Below, piece after piece: positions 41,493 through 49,621 of a stretch of 49,655 bases of DNA. This stretch comes from Spirochaetales bacterium (GTDB lineage: Bacteria > Spirochaetota > Spirochaetia > DSM-2461). Numbering within the stretch: the stretch's first letter is position 1; every line of letters starts with the position of its first letter. The notes beneath the pieces were generated by a model. It had not been told where the DNA came from. It saw only the letters and a list, made by a program, of their open reading frames with translations, and made no database searches. The stretch spans positions 1 through 49,655 of the forward strand of contig QKAW01000042.1 of NCBI GenBank assembly GCA_003247135.1, read 5' to 3'. The position numbers and the translations under genes are program-made.

Positions 41493-43547
41493 TTAGTTCA
41501 ATATTTCCTTGCTATTTTCACTTAATTCTTTTAATTCATGAAATATAATAGTCATATGTTCTACTACTTGATTCATATCATTACCAAATTTATTAACAAT
41601 AGAGCTATTTTCAACCATTTCATTTAAAGCACTCTTAATCTGAGTAGTACCCACACTCATTTCATCCATATTTCTGGATAGCTCAGTTAAACTATCTGCA
41701 ATTTGAGTAAATTCATTGATAACTTTTTCCATCTCATCACTATTTTCCATAGAGACTGTTTTAGATTTCTCAATATCTGCAGTAATTTTTTTTAGATCTT
41801 TGGCAATATGATGTGCATTACTCCCGGATTCCTCGGCAAGTTTTCTAATTTCAGTTGCAACAACACTAAATCCTTTTCCATGATTACCTGCATGAGCCGC
41901 TTCGATTGCAGCATTCATTGCTAATAAGTTGGTATTACGTGCTATACCATTTATTGTCTGGTTAAATCCCTGTACCTTATCCACACTTTCAACAACTTCA
42001 TTTATTGATTCCACCATGAATTTTAAACCGGAAATTTTACTTTGAGCCTCATCTTTTATAACATTTATTCTCTCTTTACGATCTTTTAATTGATCGTCTA
42101 CACTGTATATAGAAGCAACCATCTGCTGAACTGCGGCACTTGTCTCTTCTATTGATGTACTTTGATTAAGGGTACTTTCTAAAAGTTTTGCGACCATATT
42201 GTTTACATTAATGAATTCCTTAGTTGATTCAGAAATTTTTTCATTCAGCTTCCTTGTAATTTCAACTGTTTGATCTTTTGCTTTATTGATTATATCTTGC
42301 TGAAAATAGTGACAATTTTCAGGCTTATTTAAGCCATTATCAATTGCTTTTGCCATTTCCCTACAGTTATTATACCCACATGATGCACAATTTTTAATGT
42401 CATCATCTGTATACTTATGCATATCAGCATATATTTCCTTTACTCTGGTTTCATTTGGAATTTTAATTCTTGTTATAGAAGATCTGTCTATATAATCTCT
42501 TTTATATAACTCCTTGGACCAATATTTCTTTAATGCCTTTTTAATTTTTTTGCTATTTGTTTTTATTAAATTATTAGCTCTTTTTGCAACATGAAACTCC
42601 ATTTCATCAATAGAAAGCTCTATATTCCTAGTACCTGTTCCTCCATTACAACCCTTTTCACAATTTAAGCAATCTACCAACAATGGTTGAATACCTGATT
42701 TTAGGGACTTAGGAAGTTCACTAAGATATTCATAAACAATGTCAGTTCCTTCTATCTTTCTTGTTAGTTTTGCCTCTTCAGGGGCCTCTCTTTTTAATGT
42801 TTCTAACAGTCCCCCGGGTGTAGAAAACAGAACTGCTCTCTCAGGGTCTGGGCTTGAGAAATCAACTTCATCAAAAGATTCTATTGAAAGTCTGTTTTCT
42901 TCTAAGTATTTTTGTATTCCATCAAGAGTAATATTATAATCCCCTAGACCTGTTGCTTCAAACTCTCTTTTTTTTGCCAGACATGGGGATATAACGGCAA
43001 TACGATGATTACTGTACTCTTTATAATACTCTTTAATCATTTTAATTGTATGAAGCATTGGACTGTCAGCCGGTGCCAGATATTTAATAAGTCCAGGTTG
43101 ATACAACTCAATATAATTAACAATAGCTGGACAAGGCTGAGATATAATTAATTTAGGGTTATCTGATTTAATGTGTTCTATATAACTTTTAACTGTTAAC
43201 TCAGCTCCAAAACTTACATCAAAACAGGCTTCAACTCCTAAAGAGTTTAAAAAACCATTAACTCTTAAAGCATCGTTACCAAAAGTTGCAACTACAGCCG
43301 GTGCTATTATTGCTACCATTTTTTTCTTTTTCACATCTTTTAAGAATTCTGGAAAATCATCCATCCGTAATCTGGCATCATGGGTACATGCATCTATGCA
43401 CTTACCACAAGCAATACAGAGTTCGTGATTAAGTTCAATAACATCACCACTACCGTTCATGCAAAATTTAATTGGACAAACACTAATACATTGATGACAA
43501 TTTACACACTTGTCATTATCTACCTGAATTACAGGACATAGATTCAT
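41493..43547 (-). CDS. [FeFe]-hydrogenase-like iron-sulphur sensor fused to a methyl-accepting chemotaxis domain
   Basis: The 684-residue protein begins with two ferredoxin clusters (Cys14, 17, 20, 24 and 44, 47, 50, 54). A hydrogenase large-subunit-like domain follows (about 75-310). Its H-cluster loops are reduced but keep cysteines: SQPCPA (Cys139), ISPCLAKKREFE (Cys189) and DCLNCEKGCNGG (Cys293/296/300). A CASCGYNNC domain (Cys387, 390, 395, 412) is next. The rest (about 455-684) is a chemoreceptor signalling domain with the conserved tip GIARNTNLLAMNAAIEAAHA. No membrane helix is seen, so it is a cytoplasmic redox, hydrogen or NO sensor feeding the CheA/CheW array. AGGAAGG precedes ATG. 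Sensory hydrogenases with PAS outputs are known; here the output is an MCP domain. Confidence 0.88.
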   Translation of the reverse strand: MNLCPVIQVDNDKCVNCHQCISVCPIKFCMNGSGDVIELNHELCIACGKCIDACTHDARLRMDDFPEFLKDVKKKKMVAIIAPAVVATFGNDALRVNGFLNSLGVEACFDVSFGAELTVKSYIEHIKSDNPKLIISQPCPAIVNYIELYQPGLIKYLAPADSPMLHTIKMIKEYYKEYSNHRIAVISPCLAKKREFEATGLGDYNITLDGIQKYLEENRLSIESFDEVDFSSPDPERAVLFSTPGGLLETLKREAPEEAKLTRKIEGTDIVYEYLSELPKSLKSGIQPLLVDCLNCEKGCNGGTGTRNIELSIDEMEFHVAKRANNLIKTNSKKIKKALKKYWSKELYKRDYIDRSSITRIKIPNETRVKEIYADMHKYTDDDIKNCASCGYNNCREMAKAIDNGLNKPENCHYFQQDIINKAKDQTVEITRKLNEKISESTKEFINVNNMVAKLLESTLNQSTSIEETSAAVQQMVASIYSVDDQLKDRKERINVIKDEAQSKISGLKFMVESINEVVESVDKVQGFNQTINGIARNTNLLAMNAAIEAAHAGNHGKGFSVVATEIRKLAEESGSNAHHIAKDLKKITADIEKSKTVSMENSDEMEKVINEFTQIADSLTELSRNMDEMSVGTTQIKSALNEMVENSSIVNKFGNDMNQVVEHMTIIFHELKELSENSKEILN

Positions 43548-43561
43548 TTTTCCTTCCTAAA

Positions 43562-43639
43562 AATAATATGATACTTTCTGATTTATAAAATGACTTAATT
43601 TTTGTGATTTTTAATTCAATATTATTTTATCATATTATT
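43562..43639. promoter_or_regulatory. Widely spaced 12-bp inverted repeat upstream of the sensor gene
   Basis: AATAATATGATA (43562-43573) and TATCATATTATT (43628-43639) are perfect inverted copies 54 bp apart, flanking the likely promoter of the hydrogenase-chemoreceptor gene. They could be two half-operators of a looping regulator. The gap 43548-43731 holds no gene that I can see. Confidence 0.5.
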
Positions 43640-43694
43640 GTGAAAAACTAGTTAAAAATCAAGGGGGTTGGTAAATGATCTATTTTAGTACTTT

Positions 43695-43723
43695 AATAGG
43701 TGCCACTTAATATAACACCTATT
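43695..43723. terminator. Hairpin downstream of the glycosidase gene
   Basis: AATAGGTG and CACCTATT form a perfect eight-pair stem around a 13-base loop, starting eight bases after the glycosidase stop. No T-run follows, so it may mark the 3' end by processing rather than by intrinsic termination. Confidence 0.5.
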
Positions 43724-43731
43724 GAAATGGA

Positions 43732-44907
43732 TTATTTATTTAATTGATCACGTTCTTTGATCATTTTTTTCTGTTCGTCACTTAACCCTTGAGAAAACCA
43801 TACATCGATATTATGATAAACTTCTGTTCTTTTTAACTCAGGATAAATATTGTCCAGACTTAGACTACAATCGAATCTTGCAAGAATACTGTGTCTGTTT
43901 TCAGGCCCAGTACCGGCATTTGTAAAATGAGATAGTCCCCAGTTAATTCCTCTTCCATTTCCATCGTCATTAAAACTATCCGGAATATATGGCCCCGCTG
44001 CAATAGGTCCCATATCAATATTGGATACTGGTTCAAAGTTAACCCAGTCCTCAGCATACTGAATAGTATTTACTTCGTTACCATTATGTATACACATTGC
44101 TGCCAAACCATTTTTAAAAGGGAATAAACAGGTTTCATGTCCGGAATTTATTACTGGATTTCCCGGATGTTTAACAAATGGACCCTCTGGGTGATCAGCG
44201 ATGGCAACACCCTCTGCTCTTAGTATATTTTTTCCATTAAAATCAGATTTAAAATAGAGATAAACTTTTCCATTATGTACTAATGGGTATGGATCATGAA
44301 TAGATTTTCCATCCCAATCATTAGGCCCACCATTAGGTACTACAATTTTATTAAGAGGTTTCCAAGGACCATCTGGAGAATCAGCAACTGATGCTGCAAC
44401 AGGACAATCATCCCCATCTTTACCTGAAACATTCAAAAACCCCTGATAGTATAGGTAGTATTTTCCTTCCCACACAAGAATATCTGGTGTTGATACAGAC
44501 CTCCAGCCAGGAAGAGGTTTTGGTGGTCTAGGGACAGCACAACCAATCTCTTTCCAAGTGAAACCATCTGAACTGGTTGCATACCATATTTCTGAAAGAT
44601 CCCAATCCACAGAAGGTATCTCATCTGTAGCTTTGTCGGAACCCATTGGAATTGTTTTTGTATCTCTTTTTGTATACCAAACATAGTATTTATTATTTAT
44701 TTTTATAATCTTTGATGGATCTCGACGGGAAATTGTTCCATCTCCTCCATTATAATCAAAACCCTCTAAACGAGTATATTTGAAGGATGAAAACAGTGGA
44801 TTATCATCGGGTCTAAGGGCCCAATGCTTATTGTACAGCCTTTTTAAAGCAAGACTTTGATTCGGATCATCATAACTATCCGGTATAAAATATGGAAATG
44901 CACACAT
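43732..44907 (-). CDS. GH117-like five-bladed propeller glycosidase
   Basis: The 391-residue protein has no signal peptide. Repeated blade motifs (YYVWYTKRD, YYLYYQGF, VYLYFKSD, WYATSSDGFTW) fit the GH43/GH32-like propeller clan. The sequence ISRRDPSKIIKI (Asp63), IHDPYPLV (Asp205) and SGHETCLFPF (His257-Glu258) resemble the catalytic Asp, Asp and His-Glu pair of GH117 3,6-anhydro-L-galactosidases, which remove the terminal anhydrogalactose from agar oligosaccharides. GH43-type specificity cannot be excluded. It ends a sugar ABC operon that also has a cytoplasmic sulfatase, which supports use of sulfated red-algal galactan fragments inside the cell. It also has its own promoter at 44925-44953. 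Confidence 0.7.
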   Translation of the reverse strand: MCAFPYFIPDSYDDPNQSLALKRLYNKHWALRPDDNPLFSSFKYTRLEGFDYNGGDGTISRRDPSKIIKINNKYYVWYTKRDTKTIPMGSDKATDEIPSVDWDLSEIWYATSSDGFTWKEIGCAVPRPPKPLPGWRSVSTPDILVWEGKYYLYYQGFLNVSGKDGDDCPVAASVADSPDGPWKPLNKIVVPNGGPNDWDGKSIHDPYPLVHNGKVYLYFKSDFNGKNILRAEGVAIADHPEGPFVKHPGNPVINSGHETCLFPFKNGLAAMCIHNGNEVNTIQYAEDWVNFEPVSNIDMGPIAAGPYIPDSFNDDGNGRGINWGLSHFTNAGTGPENRHSILARFDCSLSLDNIYPELKRTEVYHNIDVWFSQGLSDEQKKMIKERDQLNK

Positions 44908-44924
44908 AATAAAACTCCTGATTT

Positions 44925-44953
44925 ATTTTATCCTAAAATATTATTGTGTGCAA
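44925..44953 (-). promoter_or_regulatory. Internal promoter of the glycosidase gene
   Basis: TTGCAC (complement at 44948-44953), 17 bp and TAAAAT (44925-44930) predict a start at about 44918, at the edge of AGGAG upstream of ATG 44907. The glycosidase could thus be made separately from the transporter. Confidence 0.5.
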
Positions 44954-44957
44954 ATAG

Positions 44958-44985
44958 ATACAACCTCTAGAAATAGAGGCTGTAT
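44958..44985. terminator. Intercistronic stem-loop between permease and glycosidase
   Basis: ATACAGCCTCTA and TAGAGGTTGTAT (minus strand) form a 12-base stem with one G-T pair and a TTTC loop, eight bases after the permease stop. The T-rich tail is weak (TCTATTTG), so partial termination or mRNA end protection is likely. Confidence 0.6.
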
Positions 44986-44992
44986 TGTTATG

Positions 44993-45844
44993 TTATTCTT
45001 TAATTCCAGTACTAGTAATACCACTTATAATGTATTTACTAAAAACCAGATAAAGGGTAATTATTGGTATTGAAACTGACACAAGGGCTGCCATCATATA
45101 AGTATATTCCAGTTGGAGACCAGCTCTAAAGGACTGGATTGCAACAGATACTGTTCTTAAAGAAACATCTCTAATTAAAACAGCAGAGAATCCAAACTCA
45201 TTCCATGTCTGAAGTGAGATAAGAATTACAATTGTGGCAATAGCCGGTGATGATAGAGGGAAAATTATTTTGAGTAATGTTTGACCAACAGAACACCCTT
45301 CTATTGCTGCAGCTTCATCCAGGGATCTTGGAATTCCACGTATAAAACTTTCCACTAGAAATGTTGAAAGAGTTACTTGCATAGCAAAATATGGAAAGAT
45401 CAATGATATTCTTGTATTAATTAAACCTAAAAGTCTGAATTGTAGGAAAACTGGAACTAATAATGCATAAATAGGTACTAAAAAACCAATTAAATATGAA
45501 TAATAAATGAATTTTTTTCCTTTAAAATCATATCTGGCTAAAAAATATCCTGAAATAGTAGCTACAATTGTTACCAATACAACATTAGTAATAACATAAA
45601 ATGTACTGTTAAATGTTGAAGTAACTAGATTACCAAGATGAAATGCTCTAGCATAGTTCTCAAAATGAAGAATAGTAGGTAGTGCCAATGTATTTGTCAT
45701 AAATTCACCCTTAGTTTTAAAAGAGGAATATATGAGCCAGATTATAGGATATATACAGCTTATAGATATACTTATAGCAATAATATTCATAACAATTTTT
45801 GCAATAATGCTTCCAGGTGTATTCTGTTTTATTTTATTATTCAT
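44993..45844 (-). CDS. Sugar ABC transporter permease (MalG/UgpE type)
   Basis: The 283-residue protein has six membrane helices and the MalG-family plan: an opening helix with ISISISCIYPIIWLIYSSFKT, then FENYARAFHLGN, and the ATPase-contacting EAA loop LDEAAAIEGCSVGQTLLKIIFPLS. It pairs with the MalF-type protein encoded just before it (overlap eight bases) to form the channel of a CUT1 sugar importer. No ATPase gene is in the operon; such systems often share a remote MsmK-like ATPase. Confidence 0.92.
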   Translation of the reverse strand: MNNKIKQNTPGSIIAKIVMNIIAISISISCIYPIIWLIYSSFKTKGEFMTNTLALPTILHFENYARAFHLGNLVTSTFNSTFYVITNVVLVTIVATISGYFLARYDFKGKKFIYYSYLIGFLVPIYALLVPVFLQFRLLGLINTRISLIFPYFAMQVTLSTFLVESFIRGIPRSLDEAAAIEGCSVGQTLLKIIFPLSSPAIATIVILISLQTWNEFGFSAVLIRDVSLRTVSVAIQSFRAGLQLEYTYMMAALVSVSIPIITLYLVFSKYIISGITSTGIKE

Positions 45845-46730
45845 CTGCTCCTCCTAATCGAGACATAAACAATCTAAAAATTGCAATTAAAAGAAGACTT
45901 AGTATAACCATTACAACAGCTACAGCTGATGCATAATCAAGTTTATTTACTTTAAATGCCTGATCAAATGCATAAAGTGCTGTTATTTGAGAGGCTCTAC
46001 CCGGACCACCTCCAGAAATGGAAAAAACAAGGTCAAACATTTTCATAACCCCGGAAATAACCATTAAAACACAAACTGAGATTGTATTTTTTAGTAGAGG
46101 AAGAACTATTGATACAGAACGACGAATTATACCAGCACCATCAATTACAGCAGCTTCAAGTATAGAGCTATTTATATTCTGCATTCCAGCCATTATAATT
46201 ATTGTAAACTGACCTACATATTGCCAGGTTAGTGCTATTGATATTGAAAAAATAACCATTTTAGGAGAATCCAGCCATAAAACCTTAAAATTTTCAAATC
46301 CTATAAATCGCATTACTGAAGCTATCATACCATAATCATTATTATATACAATCTGCCAGATCATACCCACAACAATAGGTGCTAAAACAGCAGGTAAAAA
46401 TATAATTCTTCTATGAGCTTCTCGGTAATATATAGACTTGCTCTGTATAAAGATGGCAAAAATAAATGCAAGGCCTATCTGAGTTACAAGCAGAATACCC
46501 ATAAATTTTAAATTATTCACAAAGGAGAGCCAGAATTTAACATCCTTCATAAGAATAGCATAATTTTTTAAACCGACAAAACTCATATTCGGTTGACCTT
46601 TCCAGTTTGTAAAACTTATAAAAAGGCTTATCAGCAATGGCAGCATTAGTGAAAATATAAAAAGTATAAAGCCCGGTAAAACAAAGGCATATATCTTCCC
46701 TGTACTTAGTTGCAGTGATTTTTTTGACAT
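45837..46730 (-). CDS. Sugar ABC transporter permease (MalF/UgpA type)
   Basis: I start at ATG 46730 (297 residues) because AGGA is well placed upstream and the protein then begins MSKKSLQLSTGKIYAFVLPG, as these permeases do; an earlier ATG at 46787 would begin inside the stem-loop region. It has six helices, the periplasmic FTNWKGQPNMSFVGLKNY segment, and the EAA loop ILEAAVIDGAGIIRRSVSIVLPLL. It overlaps the MalG-type gene by eight bases. The expected substrates are oligosaccharides; the neighbouring sulfatase and glycosidase suggest sulfated galactan fragments. Confidence 0.92.
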   Translation of the reverse strand: MSKKSLQLSTGKIYAFVLPGFILFIFSLMLPLLISLFISFTNWKGQPNMSFVGLKNYAILMKDVKFWLSFVNNLKFMGILLVTQIGLAFIFAIFIQSKSIYYREAHRRIIFLPAVLAPIVVGMIWQIVYNNDYGMIASVMRFIGFENFKVLWLDSPKMVIFSISIALTWQYVGQFTIIIMAGMQNINSSILEAAVIDGAGIIRRSVSIVLPLLKNTISVCVLMVISGVMKMFDLVFSISGGGPGRASQITALYAFDQAFKVNKLDYASAVAVVMVILSLLLIAIFRLFMSRLGGADE

Positions 46731-46762
46731 AGTTAATCCTATTAATTTATAAAAAAGTTGCA

Positions 46763-46785
46763 GGGATTGCATAAATTGCAATCCC
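46763..46785. terminator. Attenuator-like stem-loop between binding protein and permeases
   Basis: GGGATTGCA-ATTTA-TGCAATCCC (minus strand) is a perfect nine-pair hairpin nine bases after the binding-protein stop. A run of six T begins six bases further on (46751-46756), too far for a classical terminator. It probably causes partial termination or protects the binding-protein mRNA, giving more binding protein than permease, as in malE-malF. Confidence 0.65.
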
Positions 46786-46793
46786 ATTGTTAA

Positions 46794-48110
46794 TTATAGA
46801 GACATCTCGAATTCTGCCTGTATATCTTTTGCAAGTTGTTCAGGAGTTACAGCTCCAATTAATAGAGACTGTAGACCTCTTTGATAAACATCCTTAACAG
46901 CTGCATCAAGTACAGCATCGTAGTTCATACATGCTGTTGAGTCAGGCTGTGCTTTAAATGCTATTCTATCTAAAGTAATTTGTGGTAATTTACTTTCATC
47001 AAATTTAGGCATAGTCCAAGGAACAAATTGATATTTTTCCTCAATCATGTATTTAGCAAATTCATCAGAAACAACATAGTTAGCAAGGAAATCTATCGCA
47101 TATGGAAGTGCTTCTTTAGATATTTGTGAACCAATAGAGAAACCCCAGGCACTTGAAGCTTCATATGAACCTGTAGCTTTAGCATTTTTTGCTGGACCTG
47201 GCCATGCAGCTACTTTAGATACAGCTGCAATTTCCGGTGCAGTTTCAACTAATACTGGCTCTTCCCAATCTCCCCAACCTCTAATAGCAGCTTTACCACT
47301 CATATAAAGACCTAGAGACTCAGAATGTGTAATACTAATCATATTCTCATTCATATAACCTTTTGTAGCAAGTTCCTGGAATGCAGCTAAAGCAGCAACA
47401 AACTCTTTATCTGTAAATTTAGCTTTACCATCTTTATTTAAAATAGACTCTGTCCATGCATTTCCAACAAAGTTGTTTACAAATGAAGAAAAGTTGATTG
47501 AGTCTGCAGGCCATAATTGTGCATCACCTAAAGCAATAGGAATATATCCAGCTTTTTTGATTTTCTCACAAACAACCATAAATTCATCTAAAGTCTTAGG
47601 AAATTCTTTAACTCCCACTTCTTCAAAAATCGCAGAGTTATATACTATATAACCATAGTTACCTTCAGCTAAAGGTTGTGCATAAGCCTCTTTCTCATAA
47701 GTATGTTCTACCCATGCTGATGAATATACTCTTTTTTTCCAGTTAGCATCTTTATTGATTGCATCTTGCAAAGATAAAATTGCACCTGTTGAAGCAAATT
47801 GTCTAGTCATAGAACCATTAGACGCAACTAGATCTGGTAATTCATTAGCAGCACCTAAAGCTGGCGCCTGAACAAGGTAAGCTTGTGATGGAACAGTCTC
47901 TCTAATAATTTTTACATTAGGATTAGCTGCTTCAAATCTAGCAATAGCATCGTTTAACGGCTTATACAAAGCCTCAACTTCTACCCAGATATCCATCATT
48001 GAAATTTCAATAACTTCATTTCCAGTTTTTGGTTTTTCCTGGTCATTTTTTGCAAATAGTACACCAGAAAACAGTGTCAGACTCATAATCATAACGATTA
48101 TCTTCTTCAT
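46794..48110 (-). CDS. Sugar ABC transporter substrate-binding protein (family 1)
   Basis: The 438-residue protein has a signal peptide (MKKIIVMIMSLTLFSGVLFA) and the CUT1 binding-protein plan: ISMMDIWVEVE at the mature start, DAIARFEAANPNVKIIRE, PDLVASNGSMTRQFASTG, YAQPLAEGNYGYIVYNSAIFEEVG, FPKTLDEFMVVCEKIKKAGYIPIAL, and AAIRGWGDWE late. AAAAGGAG precedes its ATG. It delivers the sugar to the two permeases downstream. Aromatic residues (several Trp, Tyr) typical of sugar stacking are present, but the ligand cannot be read from sequence. Confidence 0.92.
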   Translation of the reverse strand: MKKIIVMIMSLTLFSGVLFAKNDQEKPKTGNEVIEISMMDIWVEVEALYKPLNDAIARFEAANPNVKIIRETVPSQAYLVQAPALGAANELPDLVASNGSMTRQFASTGAILSLQDAINKDANWKKRVYSSAWVEHTYEKEAYAQPLAEGNYGYIVYNSAIFEEVGVKEFPKTLDEFMVVCEKIKKAGYIPIALGDAQLWPADSINFSSFVNNFVGNAWTESILNKDGKAKFTDKEFVAALAAFQELATKGYMNENMISITHSESLGLYMSGKAAIRGWGDWEEPVLVETAPEIAAVSKVAAWPGPAKNAKATGSYEASSAWGFSIGSQISKEALPYAIDFLANYVVSDEFAKYMIEEKYQFVPWTMPKFDESKLPQITLDRIAFKAQPDSTACMNYDAVLDAAVKDVYQRGLQSLLIGAVTPEQLAKDIQAEFEMSL

Positions 48111-48128
48111 AATTTTCTCCTTTTCTTT

Positions 48129-48149
48129 GTTAAATTAAAAAGATTTAAC
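48129..48149. promoter_or_regulatory. Inverted repeat upstream of the binding-protein gene
   Basis: GTTAAAT (48129-48135) and ATTTAAC (48143-48149) are perfect seven-base inverted arms with a seven-base spacer, close upstream of the binding-protein ribosome site and after the sulfatase stop (48191). It may be an operator or an intercistronic stem-loop. Confidence 0.4.
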
Positions 48150-48190
48150 CTTTTATTTCTATCTACCTAATAACATTAAGTAAAACAGTT

Positions 48191-49621
48191 TCAAAATATT
48201 TTTTTGGGATATGTTCTTTGCCAACCCCTCTCTTCAAAACCACCATCTCCTATTGCTCCTAGATCATTTACAAGTTTTTCATCATTAGATCTCATAATTG
48301 ATTTTGTAAGTCGGGAAATAAGAATTTTATCTAAATCGTTCTTTTTGTCATTAAATTGAGCATCATTAAAAAGATTATTCTGCTCAGTAGGATCATTTTT
48401 AAGATCAAATAACATTTGAGCACCATTTGTATGACGGCACAACTTCCAATTATCATCAGTAATCATATAACCAAGATCAGTTGCTCCGAAAACTGAGGAT
48501 CTGGATTCTGGAGAGAATAGGGATTTTGAATCATCAGGATCTGCATAGGATTCCACTCCGGCTACATCCAGAATTGTACTGAACAAATCAGTTAACGAAA
48601 CTGTTCCCTCTCTTAAACCATCTTTTTCCATTCTGCTATTCTTAATTAAAAGCGGAACTCTGATACTTGGTTCAAAATTATAGTGTTTACCCATCAAGTT
48701 ATAATCACCCATTAATTCGCCATGATCAGCAGTAAAGATTATTGTAGTAGACTCATAAAGATTCTTTCTTTTTAAAGATTCAATAATCCGTCCAAATTCG
48801 AAATCTATTTGATTTATTAAAGCACAATAATGTTTTTTAAGTTTCTTCTTATGGCTTTCTTCAAAATCAGTATAATCAACACCATTCCAGGGAAGTTTGT
48901 TGGCCATAATAAAATAATCCCTAAACTTATCACTATCTTTAGTCCCTGGAATTGTATCCGGTAATAGATCTTCATCAATCTCATCTAGATATTTTTGCGG
49001 AGGATCATAAGGACAGTGAGGACCAGGAAAACCAACCATTACAGCAAAAGGCTTATCAGATTTATAATTATCAATATATTCACATGTTCTTGATGCGACC
49101 CATCTATCAACCTGATGCTCTTCCGGGAATTGCCCTATTACTGCACCCTTATTTTCATAATAACCATTTAGATGACTTGCATGCTTTTTTTCTAATCCAA
49201 AAGTTGCCAGATAGTCGTAATAATCATCTTTTAATAAAATATGTCTTTTATCCTCGGCTATCTTCCTTTCCTGAAAACCTTCATTTATATCCCATGGGTA
49301 AAAATGCATCTTACCAAAAGCTGCTGTATTGTAACCTGTTTCCACTAAAATTTCTGGCCATGTTTTAACTCCACATGCTTTTCTATCTGGTCTAAGCCAC
49401 CGTTGATTATCAAGAACACCGTTAACAACAGCATTTGCACCTGTTAGCATAGATGCTCTAGCAGGAACACAGAGTGGAGAAGGACTTATAGCTCTATCAA
49501 ATAATACACCGTCATTTCTTAATTTATCTATATTTGGTGTTTTTACAAAATTTGCACCATAGCATCCAAGATAATCAGCTCTTAACTGATCAGCCATTAC
49601 TAAAAGTATATTCTGTTTCAA
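48191..49621 (-). CDS. Type I sulfatase, cytoplasmic
   Basis: The 476-residue protein has the S1 sulfatase core: ILLVMADQLRADYLGCYG (metal ligands Asp11, with Gln12 where a second Asp is common), the formylglycine motif SPLCVPARASMLTG with Cys51-x-Pro-x-Arg55, GKMHFYPW, and TADHGELMGDYNLMGKH late. The C-terminal end (ERGWQRTYPKKIF) fits S1 subfamilies acting on sugars. There is no signal peptide, so desulfation is inside the cell after import. Cys51 needs conversion to formylglycine by anSME or FGE, neither of which is in the window. AAAGGA lies ten bases upstream of ATG. It leads the operon, and its promoter must lie at or beyond the right edge of the window. Confidence 0.9.
   Translation of the reverse strand: MKQNILLVMADQLRADYLGCYGANFVKTPNIDKLRNDGVLFDRAISPSPLCVPARASMLTGANAVVNGVLDNQRWLRPDRKACGVKTWPEILVETGYNTAAFGKMHFYPWDINEGFQERKIAEDKRHILLKDDYYDYLATFGLEKKHASHLNGYYENKGAVIGQFPEEHQVDRWVASRTCEYIDNYKSDKPFAVMVGFPGPHCPYDPPQKYLDEIDEDLLPDTIPGTKDSDKFRDYFIMANKLPWNGVDYTDFEESHKKKLKKHYCALINQIDFEFGRIIESLKRKNLYESTTIIFTADHGELMGDYNLMGKHYNFEPSIRVPLLIKNSRMEKDGLREGTVSLTDLFSTILDVAGVESYADPDDSKSLFSPESRSSVFGATDLGYMITDDNWKLCRHTNGAQMLFDLKNDPTEQNNLFNDAQFNDKKNDLDKILISRLTKSIMRSNDEKLVNDLGAIGDGGFEERGWQRTYPKKIF

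Noticed and set aside
48952..49368. A 138-codon plus-strand frame inside the sulfatase gene
   Set aside because: It is antisense to conserved sulfatase motifs and has unnatural composition; treated as a shadow.
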